A stretch of 64,000 nt of DNA from Alisma plantago-aquatica (GCA_963693085.1 OY856409.1:1331954415-1332018414); one strand, 5' to 3'. Numbered from the stretch's first letter, positions 47,149-59,694 are shown. The notes: generated from the letters alone by a model not told the origin. A program made the numbers and translations.

Positions 47149-50100
47149 TGTGGCAACACATCCCACTATCACACAGACAACGAGGTGTTATGCGAAAACG
47201 TGCGAAAATCACCATAACCACAGATTATCGAAAACACGGGTTAATTAAAACCAATTGTGGAAAACTAATAAACTGAGAAACTATTACATCCCGGTCCACA
47301 TCCTGCAAGAAAACAAGTTATTACACGCCTTGATACATGTCCACAACTTAGAGCAACAAATGTCATACCGTCACATGAGTTCATCACATGTTTATACATA
47401 CATAAAGGCCCACATCCGGCCGACAGCAGGATATACAAAACATCTACAACTGTACACCGTGAAACAACGTCAAAACACCGCCAAGGACCTGAGAGTACAG
47501 GGATGACTCTAGACTCTACTACAAAACATCCAAAACAACAGCATGTCCACCGCTTGCCTTCTACTGCTCTTCTTGCTGCTCGGCCGCAACTCTGCGACCA
47601 CCACCACGTCTAGATCGACCACCTAAAAAGGGTGTAAACCAGCGGGGTGAGACAATTGAACATTGTCCCAGCGAGAAACATAACTCCCCGCCGAAACTAC
47701 AAAATCTCAGGTATGTATAAAGCAACTAACTGATAAAAAGTATGACAAGAGCAGTTATGTAATAAAGCTGTCCATACTTAGCAAACTTACCAGATGTACT
47801 CAAGTATTACTTGTGAAACATGATTAACAAGACAAGATATATAAGTTCTGCTATAAATGAGGAACATAAAAGCAACTGCAAGATATAACAGAGTTAACTA
47901 CACAAACAAGGCCTCAACCAATGTTTCATGTTTGTCTTAAGCAGTAGTACTATTCGGCTGAATTACGTATTATTATGCCCTAAGGAAGTGAGCCATACCG
48001 CTCAAATCCAACCTTTGGTTGCAAAACCCAAGCCGGTGTCATACAAGGTCAATGGAAGAGCCAGACTCCACGACCTTCTCCGCCTCATGGTCAGTGCATG
48101 AGTACAACACAAGCAGGACCGCAGTCTCATGCTGAAGTGGTCTTAGCCACAGGGTCAGGCTACCCTTTGCCTAGCCCGCCTCGGTACAGGTCTCGGCGCT
48201 AGTGAAACTGAGCCACGGGCCTGTTCACCGTGCTCTGAGCCATGAACGCATTCATGCTCCTCATATCACATATCCTGAGTCATGGGCCTGTTCACCATGC
48301 TCTTCATCACAATTGGGCTATGGGCCTGAATCCGCACCCTGGAGTCTACAACCGAAGTTGCACTCTTACCTCCTCACTTTAGGCTAGGAGAAACCTCGCA
48401 TACTCAACATTATGCGCTCCGGGTTAACCCGCAGGAGAACCCATTTCACCATCACCAATTCCTGACGATGATGGATCTATGGCCAGGGAAACTACATGAT
48501 AGATTTTGCTATGATTAATTAGTATCTTTTAGATGGATTGCAAGATTCAACCCAGTTGTATAACATGCAACAAATACAAAAGGGAAACAACATAAACTCA
48601 ACATTAAGCTTTTATTATAACCACATCAACCTGATCCATCTCAAGGATCCAACATCACATGCTATCACTTGGCCTCCTGCCAATCATCCAGATCCATCTC
48701 AAGGATCATCACATACCATGGGATCTCAATCCCTCATCACGTAATGCCACTGCCTCTCAAGGCTTATATCATCATCATGGAACATCATTAATAATGTACT
48801 TGTTATCTCATTGTTCTCATATATTTATTCCTTATAGCCTTTCATTTGGATATGTATCACCTGCATGGTTAGCACTATTCAATAATCATCATGAATAACT
48901 TAGAAACTCATAATATTAACACAGGGTGACATTTATGATTAAGTGTTCCATCAACACAAAGTGACATTAACGATTATATACTTTCTTAATCATGCTTCAA
49001 CTTATGACCACATGTATATGGCACATCATCAAGCAAACCCTAATGCATGCTCATTATTGTTCTTAACATTATAAGATAACCAGGGTGATCACATTCGTGT
49101 GTATGGCTACATTAAGCTTAGATGAACAAGCTTCGTTATAAGGAATACTATCATGCAACAAATCACCATAGATTAACAAGAGTAGAGACAACACATTGGC
49201 TTTTTAGGATAAACGGAACCCTCACAAGAAGTACTCAAAACCCTCACTGAAAACCATATCGGGCAGGGCTCACTCTCACCATAGGTTGTATCGGGCAACC
49301 TACCCTCAACTCCTAACCAACCCACAACGGCCCGCGTGCAGCGCGCAGCACCGCGTTACCAAAGGCAACAGTTCTCAGGCGTGCAGCGCGCAACGCTGGG
49401 TCAGGTGCTGTGCACTTGGTCATACCGGGCAACGGCCCAGGAATAACCGTGCAGCTGTGCCGTACAGGGTATATCGGCCAGTGTAACACGCGCCAAGATG
49501 TGCATGCTATCAGGAAACAGAGTGTCAGCTGTATAACGTGCACTGGGTGTGCAACTCTTACCGGGCGATATGGTGTCGAGCAGAGTGACGCGCACCCGAG
49601 GCGAACACTGCCGGGCGACGCAGTGTTAAGCTCAATTACAACGTGCACGGGTAGCGTGCAGCCTGTTCTAGCATGCAAGGGCCTGTGTTGGGCGACAAGG
49701 GGGTAGTGTGCGCGCCCGCCACAACAACGCCCACCTCAAGAGCAAACTGTGCAGGGTGCTTCACAAGAGGTATCATCCAAACATGTACCGTGCAAGGGGT
49801 CTAGGTCAAGAGGGCTGTTGTGCAACACCTCCCCATTCTCAACTCGTCCAAAGCTACATCACACAAAGACATCTTCTTCCTGAACCACAAAGACACCCGA
49901 AACCCTAGTGGGTCAAGAAGAGCCTCACCTCAATCAACTTAGAAAGAGGGGTCTTGCACATCTTCTATCACCAAACGGGTCACAAGGAGAAACCCTAGAA
50001 AGAGTCACTACTATAACCGAGCTCACCCTTCTAGCCCATGGTGAGAGGAGAGTATTGCCCAAACAACTAGAACACAAGCTCACCTCAATTGACTAAGAAA

Positions 50101-51070
50101 GAGGGGTGTTGTCATGATACTAGACACTCAAGCTCACTCCTCTAGACTAAGGGGAGAAAGGAGTATTGCTCACCTAAACCCTAGATCACAAGGATCGGCC
50201 AACATGAATACTAAGCAAGAAACTAAGCTACTAACATGTAAATAAGATCATAACAAGAGATAGTGTAGTTAGGGTTAGAAGTTATGTAACCCGCCTCAAG
50301 CAAGCTCCAAGCTCCAAGCTCCAAGAACCACCAAGTAAGGAAGATGGAGACTCCAAGGCTATCGGCCACCACTTTCTCCTTCAAGGGGTGTCGGCCACCA
50401 AGCTTGCTTCTTCCAAGGGAGTATCGACCACCACTTGCAAGGAAGAGGGTTGTGTCGTTCACCAAGGTGGAGAGGAACCAAAGGACCAAAGGGACCCTAA
50501 GCTAAGAAAAGGAACCGCCTATATAGAAAGAAAGGGAGGAGAAAACAAGGTTGGTCCAAGCAAGGTGTCGCTTGCCTAGGGACACTTGTCCTAGTGCACA
50601 AGCCACCACTCTAGTAAGCTCTATACACATGTCCAAGATATGTACCAAGTGTCCACTAAACAAGGTCAAGGCTAGGTCAAGCATCATGGGCGACACAACA
50701 ACTTGCTCCTTGGGTGACACACCTTTTGCCAAGGGCGACACACACCCACCTTGGCCGATACAAGGCTCAACCAAACCAAAGCAAGGCACCTCAAGGCCCA
50801 ACAAGCTCAACTAGGCCCAAAAGAACTCAAGCAACGAGCCCAAGCCTTCCCCTCTATACAAGAGGAAGCAAAGAGAGAGAGGAACACCTCACAAGGTGGC
50901 AAACTTGCCTACAAAACCCTAGACTTGGTTTATTTGCAAGTAGCACCTCCAACTCTCAACAAAGCACAACCAAACCCTAATCACCACCAAAGGTGATTAG
51001 CAAGCACCAAAGTACCATGGTTAAGCAAAACAAATAGGGTAAGCCCTAAACGAAGGTCAGGGTCCTTACA
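47149..51070 (-). repeat. Gypsy-2 5' LTR (right copy, full length)
   Basis: 3,922 bp. It holds the 858 bp missing from the other LTR, a CpG-rich block at 49290-49720, and a minus-strand CTATATAGG TATA-like box near 50517-50525. Transcription would run leftwards into Gag. Compared with the 3' LTR, about 6 mismatches occur in the first ~165 bases. Confidence 0.93.
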
Positions 51071-51134
51071 ATCTCGATCTTCTTCTACCCTAAAATTGGA
51101 ATCATCATCCATGGAAACCTCCATAAAACTCCAT
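51071..51134. other. 64 bp of host sequence between Gypsy-2 and CACTA
   Basis: Begins with the Gypsy-2 TSD copy ATCTC and ends with the CACTA TSD copy CAT. It is the only piece of the original locus left between the two insertions. Confidence 0.85.
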
Positions 51135-51640
51135 CACTAGTACATAACCGACCTTTAGTGTCAGTTATTTAAGGCCTTTAGTGTCAGTTTCTAAGCGACA
51201 CCTATGTGGGTGACACTAAAAGCCTAACCATTACGCGTTGGTTCCAAAACTGACGCCAAAACCATTTGCGCGCCACTGAAAACGCGCCATCAGGGGACTA
51301 TAGGCGTCAGTTTCTAGATAAAAAACCGACGCCATATACCTTCGTGCCACAGAAAGGGCACCATCTTTAGCACTATCAGCGTCGGTTATTAGATAAGAAA
51401 CTGACGCCATATCACTCCCAGCATGGCAAGCTTCCACGGCCGTGCTGGCCAGCACGGCCGTGGTGTTAAGGAAATAGACGACGGTTACGAGTAGGGAAAC
51501 TGACACTGTAACTACGTGTTGTCTGGTCAGGTGCCACGGCCGTGCTGGCCAGCACGGCCGTGGTGTTAACGAAATAGACGTCGGTTATGAGTAGGGAAAC
51601 TGACAATGTAACTATGTGTGTCGGGTTTATACAAATAACC
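51135..51640. repeat. CACTA subterminal repeat region (3' side)
   Basis: Many copies of GTGTCAGTTT, GCGTCRGTT and their complements (AACTGACGC, ACCGACGC) in both orientations. In the family such motifs bind the element's DNA-binding protein (TNPA in En/Spm). The counterpart lies at about 60190-60658. Confidence 0.8.
51435..51640. repeat. 99 bp tandem repeat with 30 bp perfect palindromes
   Basis: Perfect 30 bp palindromes at 51435-51464 and 51534-51563, each with the half-site CCACGGCCGTGCTGG. Each is followed by the same GTGTTAASGAAATAGACG ... GTAGGGAAACTGACA block, giving a 99 bp period. They are GC-rich islands in an AT-rich terminus. Confidence 0.9.
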
Positions 51641-52045
51641 GATGCCTATTATTTTGTTTTTTTTTTCTATCAGTCTGCAGACCTGCTATGGCTGGTCGCA
51701 GGATGAGAAACATGCAGTTCAATTATGAACTGCAGGTTTTACGACATCCATTGATATCAGCCAACAACAGGCCACAAACCTACAAAATTTACAACAAAAA
51801 TATTCACACATTTAGCAATACAACCTGCAGTTCGATTTGATTTTCACACATTTAGAAACATTCATGTAGCTAGCAATCTGTAGTTCCATTCTTTTTCACA
51901 TTCACACATGTAGAAACATTCATATAGCAACCAACAATTTCATTCATTTTCACTCAGACACATGTAGAAACATCCAGACATGTAGAAACATTCACACATA
52001 TATTATAATTCAGAAATTCATTTACAAAATATCATTCTTTAGTAA

Positions 52046-55000
52046 TTATTCTCTATCCCAATTATATTTTAAAACCTCCACTACTTGTATGGCTGTTGCC
52101 CATTCTTCTCTTACTTCATTTAATTCTCCCGTCGTATAGGGAGCATGTACATCTGGTAAGGCCGTTCATGTAGTGTGGTCAGTTTTAAACACATGTAAAG
52201 AGAATGATGTATATATATAATTAATGAGCTATAAATAAGATTGATATATTTCATATTATCTAATGAGACTATATAATACCTCATGAATAATATCGATGTC
52301 CACTGCGGCATATTTGATAATCATGTGCATAAATCACATCACATAGTATGCACATGCCCATCCGTTGTCTTGTGTAGCACACTATAAATTCAAACATACA
52401 AAATATTAAAAATACAACTAATTAAGCATTGTTCACATAAATAATATATACATATATTGCAGTCGGGAACTTACTTTCATGTTCTTCCAAATTATTGGCT
52501 GGTTCCTTTTCGTGGGGACCTTTCCTCCAGCCTTTTTGAACTCATCAAAGCCCCTAAATGTTAATGTAACACAGTACATTGCATAGTTAAATAGTAATGT
52601 AATAACATATGTTAACGGATATGAAAATGAAATATTTCTCACCAGAATAATGCCATTTTCATTATGTGTCCATATTTTGAATTCAATTTACTCCCCTTAG
52701 GATCTAGATAATAGACAGTGAACGTCTCAGGGACAATAACCAGTAACTCCCAATGCATACCACTAGAGGTAAAAAAGTTAAAAATTAATAACTCAAAATC
52801 CACAATAAAATGTAATTTTCTTAAGTCCAAATTATAATAAGCAAAGTAAACTTACTCTACATTGAATGGAGCTAATATCACCGTCTTCTTATTTTGAGCA
52901 AAATTTGTAAAAGCCTCACAACAATATTGTTGAACTGACGGAGGGTCTTTAGCTACTAGACTAATCAAAGATGGAATAAAAAATCCTACATGTTCGAATG
53001 CAAAATCTGCACATATCTTATCTAAGTAGCTGCAAAACATGTATTAATTACGTATGCATTAATAAATAAGAAACCAGATCACCAGATCCTACACAAGGTA
53101 TATGGATGTATAAAGAAGATCTCACCTTATCCATAGCTCTATCATAGATGTATTTAGCATGCAGCATGATTGACCTGCAACATTTGAATCTAAAGAAACA
53201 GTTATAGGACAATTTATATCATGTTCGCCTAACCATATTTCCATACCCCTACAGTTAGGACCTAACGGGAGAGGTAGGTCCTGTGGAACCCAACTGGGTA
53301 ATGTAGGAGGTGGAAGTGGAGGCTTAGATGCTGTGGGTGTCTTCTTTTTAACATGTATATATATATATAATTTCAGATCAACTGACATCATATATACACA
53401 CTAACAATTTAACGTAATGTAAATTTACCATACAGTTTCAGTAAAGATGACATCCGCTTTTAGCCACAATATCACTCCGCCTTCTGCCTCACCAAACGTT
53501 TCACAATCTGGCTGGCATATGGCAATGGAAGATCCACCCACTTGGGGAATATATGTACCGGGCTCACACGAATCCAACCAGCTGGTAATGGAGACCCGTG
53601 AAACATTTCCCCTGGTAGGGATGGGTAAGCCGATGCCTCTGCAATGACATATTCATTACTTTTTAGACGTCATGGCTTCAACCGCTACAAATTTTTGTGT
53701 AAAGAATGTTATATACATATCATCTTGAAAACATATCATCTTGAATTAAAAAACTAGTTACTATGTCATTAAAATACTTACAACGGATGTGCTAGGTGGT
53801 GGGTCTACAAGATTACTCCCAACCTCTGCAGTAGGAGTAGAGCCTGTAGTAGGTATTGTCTGGTAAGTGGCAGTCTGAGATGCCTGCCACTTTTTCATTG
53901 CTTCTTCGAGTTTCCTATCAAATAGCTTATCTACCTATACATGGATTAAAGAAACGTCAAATTCTAATTATTGAATTCTCTTTTACAGTAACATTATAAA
54001 GAAAGAATATGTTACCTCTTCTTGTGAAAGTCCCGCTTTTGGGACATGTTTGTGCTGGGATGGCCCAAAAAAAGCTTTGATGCCCATACCAACGCCTGTA
54101 GCCCTAACACGTCCAGGATGCTCTGGGTTACCCAGAGCAACTGTCAATTCATCCCTTGTGCCCTCAGGGATGAACTTGCCTTGTTTCCTCAGCTCGTGCA
54201 GCTCCCGCTAATCGCCAAAACAAAAATTTGTAATTAAGTAAACACCACAAATAATAAATATTCAAACGATTGCTGTAAGAGTTGTATTTTACCATTTTTG
54301 TAGCTGCCTTAGCAGTTGCGGCCTTCGTTATTTATCCCTTCTTATTTTGCCTCCCAGCTATCCAGACATCATGGCGAGGCAGAGGTGTGCTACCTATAGT
54401 AGAGGACTCTTGAGTAGCAACAGACTGAGCAGTAGCCTCAGACTGTAGTCTTTGGCGAATGCCTGCATACCCCTTTGGACCCATTGTGTGGTCATGCACA
54501 TTCAGTGCACGCCTTGATTTTTGTGCCTCACTGAGGGCCTAGTTAGTATGCACATTAATGATTTGGTTAGTAACACTAAATGTTAATCTTGAATAGGTGA
54601 ATACAACATATATTAATTAATGGGATTGGGACTGACGCCTAATACCTTGAATTCATCCGTTTGTCTTGAAGCAACAAACGCGTCCCATTCTTTTTTGTCC
54701 AGGTAGTTCCACTGTTCAGTGGCTGTCTTCTTCCTCTTGTTAGCTTCTTTTATGTATTCTCAGGTGAGATTTGTCCTATAGTTCCTTAGGACTCTCCCAC
54801 AGCGTTGCATCACGCATTTACGATGCGGCTTTTCATCCAATTCAAATATACTCTGCAAAATAGAATTACTATTAACTAGTATCCAAAAAATTAGTAATCT
54901 ACAAAATAGAATTGCAAATTAATAATAACTCACGCATAAATCCTTCCATATTACGTCTTTCTTCTCCTTAGAAACTTTATGCCAAAAATCTATCTTACAA

Positions 55001-55384
55001 CCGCAATGGCTACGAGTAACATACCCAAGATATGAAATAAACGAATTGCGATTCACACCAGATGCATTTCCTGCATTATCAAAATCTACAACAAGTTTGG
55101 GTCCATTGCCCTTTTGCGCTATTAACTTCTTCATCATAGTGATGCCCCTTCTCTTGTCAACTTTTTGGTGTTGCTGATCAAGTGCCTCAAGTGCTTCAGA
55201 TGGTACATGTGCATCATCAACCTAAAATTTGACAAAATAAACACATTTACAAGATATAACTATAAATGGACATATAGATATAAATATATGATATCTTTTT
55301 AGAACTTACATTGTGAGGCGGCGCATTAATGTCCTCACCCTCATGGTAATCATCAACATAGTCATCAGGAGAATGCTCATCCAT
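52046..55384 (-). pseudogene. CACTA second gene: Transposase_24 region plus Ulp1-like protease
   Basis: Minus strand, with splice sites that can be read. Exon 1, 55384-55310 (MDEHSPDDYVDDYHEG), ends at GTAAGT. Exon 2, 55221-54934, holds SYLGYVTRSHCGCKIDFWHKV. Exon 3, about 54853-54651, has one TGA. Exon 4, about 54541-54300, has one TAA. Exon 5, 54207-54016, holds LGNPEHPGRVRATGVGMG, the Ptta/En/Spm Transposase_24 signature. Exon 6 (about 53938-53788) and further short exons follow. The C-terminus resembles a C48/Ulp1 cysteine protease: GMHWELLVIVPETFTVYYLD (His, Asp) near 52680-52765 and QDNGWACAYYVM (Cys) near 52340-52375, followed by a TGA. The gene ends at TAA 52046. Joined exons keep phase, so decay is recent. 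Exon limits in the middle are approximate. Confidence 0.8.
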
Positions 55385-55394
55385 ATGAAAATTC

Positions 55395-55500
55395 ACATTC
55401 ACATTGTAAAGTAATTCAAATTGTAAAGCTCACATTGTAAAGTAATTCAAATTGTAAAGTAATTCAAATTGTAAAGTAATTCAAATTGTAAAGTTCACAT
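55395..55500. repeat. 17 bp tandem repeat between the two CACTA genes
   Basis: About five copies of ATTGTAAAGTAATTCAA, some variant, fill the 157 bp gap between the end of the TNP2 gene (55542) and the start of the second gene (55384). Confidence 0.85.
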
Positions 55501-55541
55501 ATTCAGAAAAATAAAACATTTAAAAAAATATAAACATGCCT

Positions 55542-58500
55542 CTAATATTGCGATTTTTTATCAATTAACAATCCTTCATTGTGATCTCCGCACACATACA
55601 AGTCATTATTAGCTTCAATATTTGCTAGTGTTGGCAACCCAACTGAGAATGGACTGGAGTCATCATACTTATCATAGTACTATTCTTCATCTATAGGATC
55701 TTCAATGAACTGTCTTTTACCATGAAGAACAACCGACCATTTATCATTTGCAGGATCATCGATATAAAATACTTGTTTCGCCTGTGATGCCAATATGAAT
55801 GGTTCACCCTTCTCGCCAATCTTTTCAAAGTTCACTAAAGTGAAACCCAATTCATCCACTATAACTCCTTTGGTGTTATCAACCCAATTACATTTGAAGA
55901 GCGGAATTCTGAAATCTATGGTCAAACTCCCATATGTCTTCAATGACACCGTAATATGACATTTTAGCTTCACGTGGACTCTTATCTTTTGCACTTGTAA
56001 AAAACATAGTCGATGCTTGAAGGGTGACCCCACTATTTTGGATGACACTCTTATCATCTTGGCGCTTTGTGTAATATGTGAATCCATTAATGTCATACCC
56101 TTCATAAGACATAACGGTAAATTTTGGTTTAAAGGCGAGGCATTTGATAGTTTCAGTAATATCATCTAGTGTTTGAGATAGTTGATGTAAGACAAACCAC
56201 TTAATAAATGTCTTGTTATGCTCTCTAGCAAGCCACATTGTATTGGCTCAAGGATATTGTGTCTTGATGAAATTGGTATGTTCCTCGATATAAATGTTCA
56301 CTTCGTCCATGTTGTGTAAAATATACAAGTGACCTTGTTCCAACTGCTCACTGATTACTTTCACACGTGATCCCAAAATTCCTTTGCCAAATTGCTCGTC
56401 AATATTCTTGTCATTATCAGGAGTGTCATTACCACTGAGAAAGTCATTGTAAAAATCCATAACCTCTCTCGCCACATAACCCTCAATAATACTCCCTTTA
56501 GACCGATAACGGTTTCGAACATCACTTTAAAAAATGCTCATATATCGTTCAAAGGGATACATCCAATGCAAGAAAACTGGTCCCAACATTTTCACTTCCC
56601 TAGTCAAGTGGACAACAAGATGTACCATGATATCAAAGAAAGACGGAGAAAAATACATCTCAAGCTGACATAGGGTAACAACCACTTCTCTTTGCAATTT
56701 ATTGAGAGTATCAGGGTCAATAACTTTGCTACACAGACTGTTAAAAAAGAAACAAAGTCTGGTGATTGCAAACCTTACATGCTTCGGCAATATAGATCTA
56801 ATTGCCACAGGCAATATTTGTTGCATTAGAGTGTGATAATCATGAGATTTAAGACCTATCGACTTCAGATCTTTCATTGATACCAATCTACGGATGTTGG
56901 ATGAGTAACCCTGTGGCACCTTAACATTTACCAAACATTCACAAAAATCTTTCTTTCCCTTTCTAGACAATGTGTAACAAGCGGGAGGTAAGTATGTTCT
57001 TCGATTTTCCATTTCATGAAATTCTGTTAATTCTGACCTTATTCCCATTTCACGTAGGTCCAGTCTGAATTTTATCCCATCTTTAGTCATACCTGGTATA
57101 TTCAATAAAGTACCAATGACATTATCACAGACATTTTTCTCAACGTGCATGACATCGATACAATGCCAGACTGTCAAAGAACTCCAATAAGGAAGATCCC
57201 AAAATATTGACTTCTTCTTGAATAAAGATTTGTTACTCCGTGTGGCCATAGTACATTGTGATCTCTTACCAAATTCATTGACAATGTCTTTTACTCTTTC
57301 ATAAACAACCTCCCCTGGTATAAGTTTAGGTGCACTCCGTTCCTCATTCAATCCATTAAATGCTTTGTGTTTCCTACGATATGGATGGAATTTTGTAAGA
57401 AACCTTCGATGACCGAGGTATACAGTCTTACCTCCATGTTTTAGTCTTGTTGAATCACTGTTCTCTTCACATATAGGACACACTTTAGCTCCTTTGACAC
57501 TATATCTAGATAAATTCCCATATGCTGGAAAGTCATTAATAGTGCAAAACAACATAGCATGCAAACGAAATGTCTCTCTTCGTGAAGCATCATAGGTCAT
57601 CACATCTTCACCCTAGAGTTTCTTTAAGTCATCAATCAGAGGTTCAAGATAAACATCGATGTCATTTCTAGGTTGTTTAGGGCCTGATATCAACAACGAC
57701 AACATTACATACTTATTTTTCATACACAACCAGGGAGGAAGATTGTATATAACAAGCATGACTGGCCAAGTACTATGTTGGCTGCTCAATGTCCCGTACG
57801 GATTCATCCCGTTTGTACAAAGCCCAAGTCTTAGATTCCTGACTTCTTCACCAAATTTAGGGTACAATAGATCAATCTTCTTCCACTCTGGGGAATGAGA
57901 CGCATGTCGTAGGATCCCATCATTATTTTTCTTAACAACTGCATGCCACCTCAAATTATTCGCATCTATCGGATTGGAAAACAAGCATTGAAACCGTGAT
58001 ATTATAGGTAGATACCACATCACCTTGGCGGGAGAACTAGTTTTGGACTCCCCCGAAGTCGTCAATTTATACCGTGACACACCACATTTTGGACAATCTT
58101 TCAAATCCGCATAGTCCTTTTGAAATAATACACAATCCTTCGGGCATGCGTGTATCTTCTTGGCATCCATTCCCATTGGGCACAACAATTTCTTTACCTA
58201 GTATGTTGAGATTGGCAGCTCGTTTCCTTCAAGAAGCATTTCTTTCAACAAAGACAACAATGACGTGAAGCTTTTTTCGCTCCATCTATTGTTAGCTTTC
58301 AGCTTATACAATCTCAACACAGCACAAAGCTTCGTAAACTTAGTACAACATGTGTATAATGGTATCTCAACATCATGCACAATGTTTCTAAAAATGGGAG
58401 GTGGATCGGTGTGCTCTACCCGACAACTATCCAACATCGCATCAACGATGTCTACTGGAACTGGTTCATTCACATCTACGTCATCGTAGACAATTTCTTC

Positions 58501-58782
58501 TTCCACACAAGCACTGCTATCGACATCCACTGGTTTCCGGTTTGAAATCTCTCCATGCCAGTGTCATTATGTATAGCCTTGTATAATCCCGTTGCACATG
58601 ACATGACTTTTGATTTAGTCACCAGTGCTGACTTTCAAGTTGTTACCGCAATGCCTACATGGACAGTAGAACCTATCTCCAGGTTGTTTCCTATGTTCCT
58701 CGGCAAATCTAATAAACTGGTCAAGACTAGAAATAAACTCTGGGGTGCAACGATTGCGAATGGACATCCATGATCTATCCAT
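55542..58782 (-). pseudogene. CACTA TNP2 transposase
   Basis: Starts at MDRSWMSIRNRCTPEF (58782), the usual N-terminus of the Transpos_assoc domain, with CPCRHCGNN near residue 40-48. The TNP2 (Transposase_21) domain runs through 58188-56900: HACPKDCVLFQKDYADLKDC, LRWHAV, LCTNGMNPYG, RNDIDVYLEPLIDDLKKL, VCPICEENSDS. A DUF4218-like part follows (LPVAIRSILPKHVRFAI, then FFDIMVHLVVHLTREVKM) and then DUF4216 (YYGVIEDIWE, FKCNWVDN, VFYIDDPANDKWSVVL). The frame is continuous apart from stops near 58615, 58575, 58198, 57613, 56527 and 56245 and a frameshift near 55925; the end is TAG 55542. Relatives have Asp in LCTDGFNPF where this has Asn. Length is about 1,080 codons. Confidence 0.9.
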
Positions 58783-58956
58783 TCTATGATCAAAGAGAAA
58801 ACAAGTATATATTACAACAAGATTAGGGTCTAGGGTTAACAAATTAGAGTTTTTGTATGGTTAAAACTTTAGGCCAACAAATACATGTGATGTCATTCTT
58901 ATATATAATAAATGTGTACCACCTATCCCATTCTTGAACACCTAATCTCACTAGTA

Positions 58957-59091
58957 AGTGTATAATGTGTATTGGGTTTTCGAGAAAATTTCGGCATCAT
59001 TTCCCCATTGTTCTCCAAGTACATATGTACTTAGAGAACAAACGGGGAAATGCTACCGAAATTTTCTTGAAAACCCAATACACATTATACA
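58957..59091. repeat. ~65 bp-arm hairpin in the TNP2 upstream region
   Basis: GTGTATAATGTGTATTGGG at 58957 is the inverse of the end near 59091. Between them AAAATTTCGGCA and GGGGAAATG blocks pair with few mismatches, and the centre is the perfect palindrome AAGTACATATGTACTT. Similar hairpins with a TTTCGGCA core are familiar in plant CACTA elements. Confidence 0.85.
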
Positions 59092-59096
59092 CTTAC

Positions 59097-59432
59097 ATCC
59101 TAAGTGAGATTAGGTGTTCAAGAACAGTCCCAAATCGGGGACTATCCAAGATTTACTCCTAATGAGTAAATCTTGGACGGGGTTCTAGGCTAATGAGTAC
59201 ATATCCCCTACATGTATTTGCTCACTTACATTGCATCACTCACAATTAGAGCATTATTAAATAATAAATCAAGAATTCAATAGTTTCAAACATGTAATAA
59301 TGACCAATCATGTTTAAATCAAACAAAATATCCTAAGTCAGATTAGGTGCTTAATAACAGTCCCAAACCGGGGACTATCCAAAATTTATACTCCTAATGA
59401 GTAAATCTTGGGTGGGTTTCTAGGTCAACAAA
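59097..59432. repeat. ~100 bp direct repeat, 233 bp offset
   Basis: ATCCTAAGTSAGATTAGGTG, AACAGTCCCAAAYCGGGGAC and CTAATGAGTAAATCTTGGR occur in the same order at 59097-59205 and 59330-59432. Confidence 0.85.
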
Positions 59433-59479
59433 TACATTTATGTTGTCATTCCAATACCTACAATCCTAGTTTCATCACA

Positions 59480-59640
59480 ATTGATGTTAGGGTTTCATCA
59501 CAATTTTAGGTATCATATAGAGTATGTAGATGTTAGGGTTTCATTATGCAATAGGGATTCATGTAGATGTTAGCGTTTCATCATGCAATAGACTCAACCA
59601 GATGTTAGGGTTTCATCATGCAATAGGGATTTCATCATAT
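59480..59640. repeat. ~45 bp tandem array (GATGTTAGGGTTTCATCATG)
   Basis: Four to five imperfect copies of GATGTTAGGGTTTCATCATG with variable spacers such as CAATAGGGATT. Confidence 0.85.
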
Positions 59641-59694
59641 AATTGATTTAATCACAAATATATAATTGATTTCATTTGAATATATACCCTCTTA

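Larger units (their letters stand above)
39254..51070 (-). mobile_element. Gypsy-2: Tekay/Del-like chromovirus
   Basis: A complete minus-strand Ty3-Gypsy element of 11.8 kb. LTRs lie at 39254-42317 and 47149-51070, both starting TGTGGCAACACATCCC and ending GGTCCTTACA in plus orientation. The TSD ATCTC is perfect (39249-39253 and 51071-51075). Gag, protease, RT and RNase H lie in one frame from 47021 to about 43600; integrase and chromodomain follow in another frame after a small indel. Ten in-frame stops occur, all explicable as C-to-T changes. The VKVLWHHRGVEEATWELEE chromodomain and the TTTCGGGGACGAAATTCC motif before the PPT support Tekay/Del. Confidence 0.95.

Noticed and set aside
59480..59640. 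GTTAGGG/TTAGGGTTT repeats as interstitial telomere
   Set aside because: The repeat period is about 45 bp and only one telomere-like heptamer occurs per unit, so it is a tandem array and not telomeric DNA.
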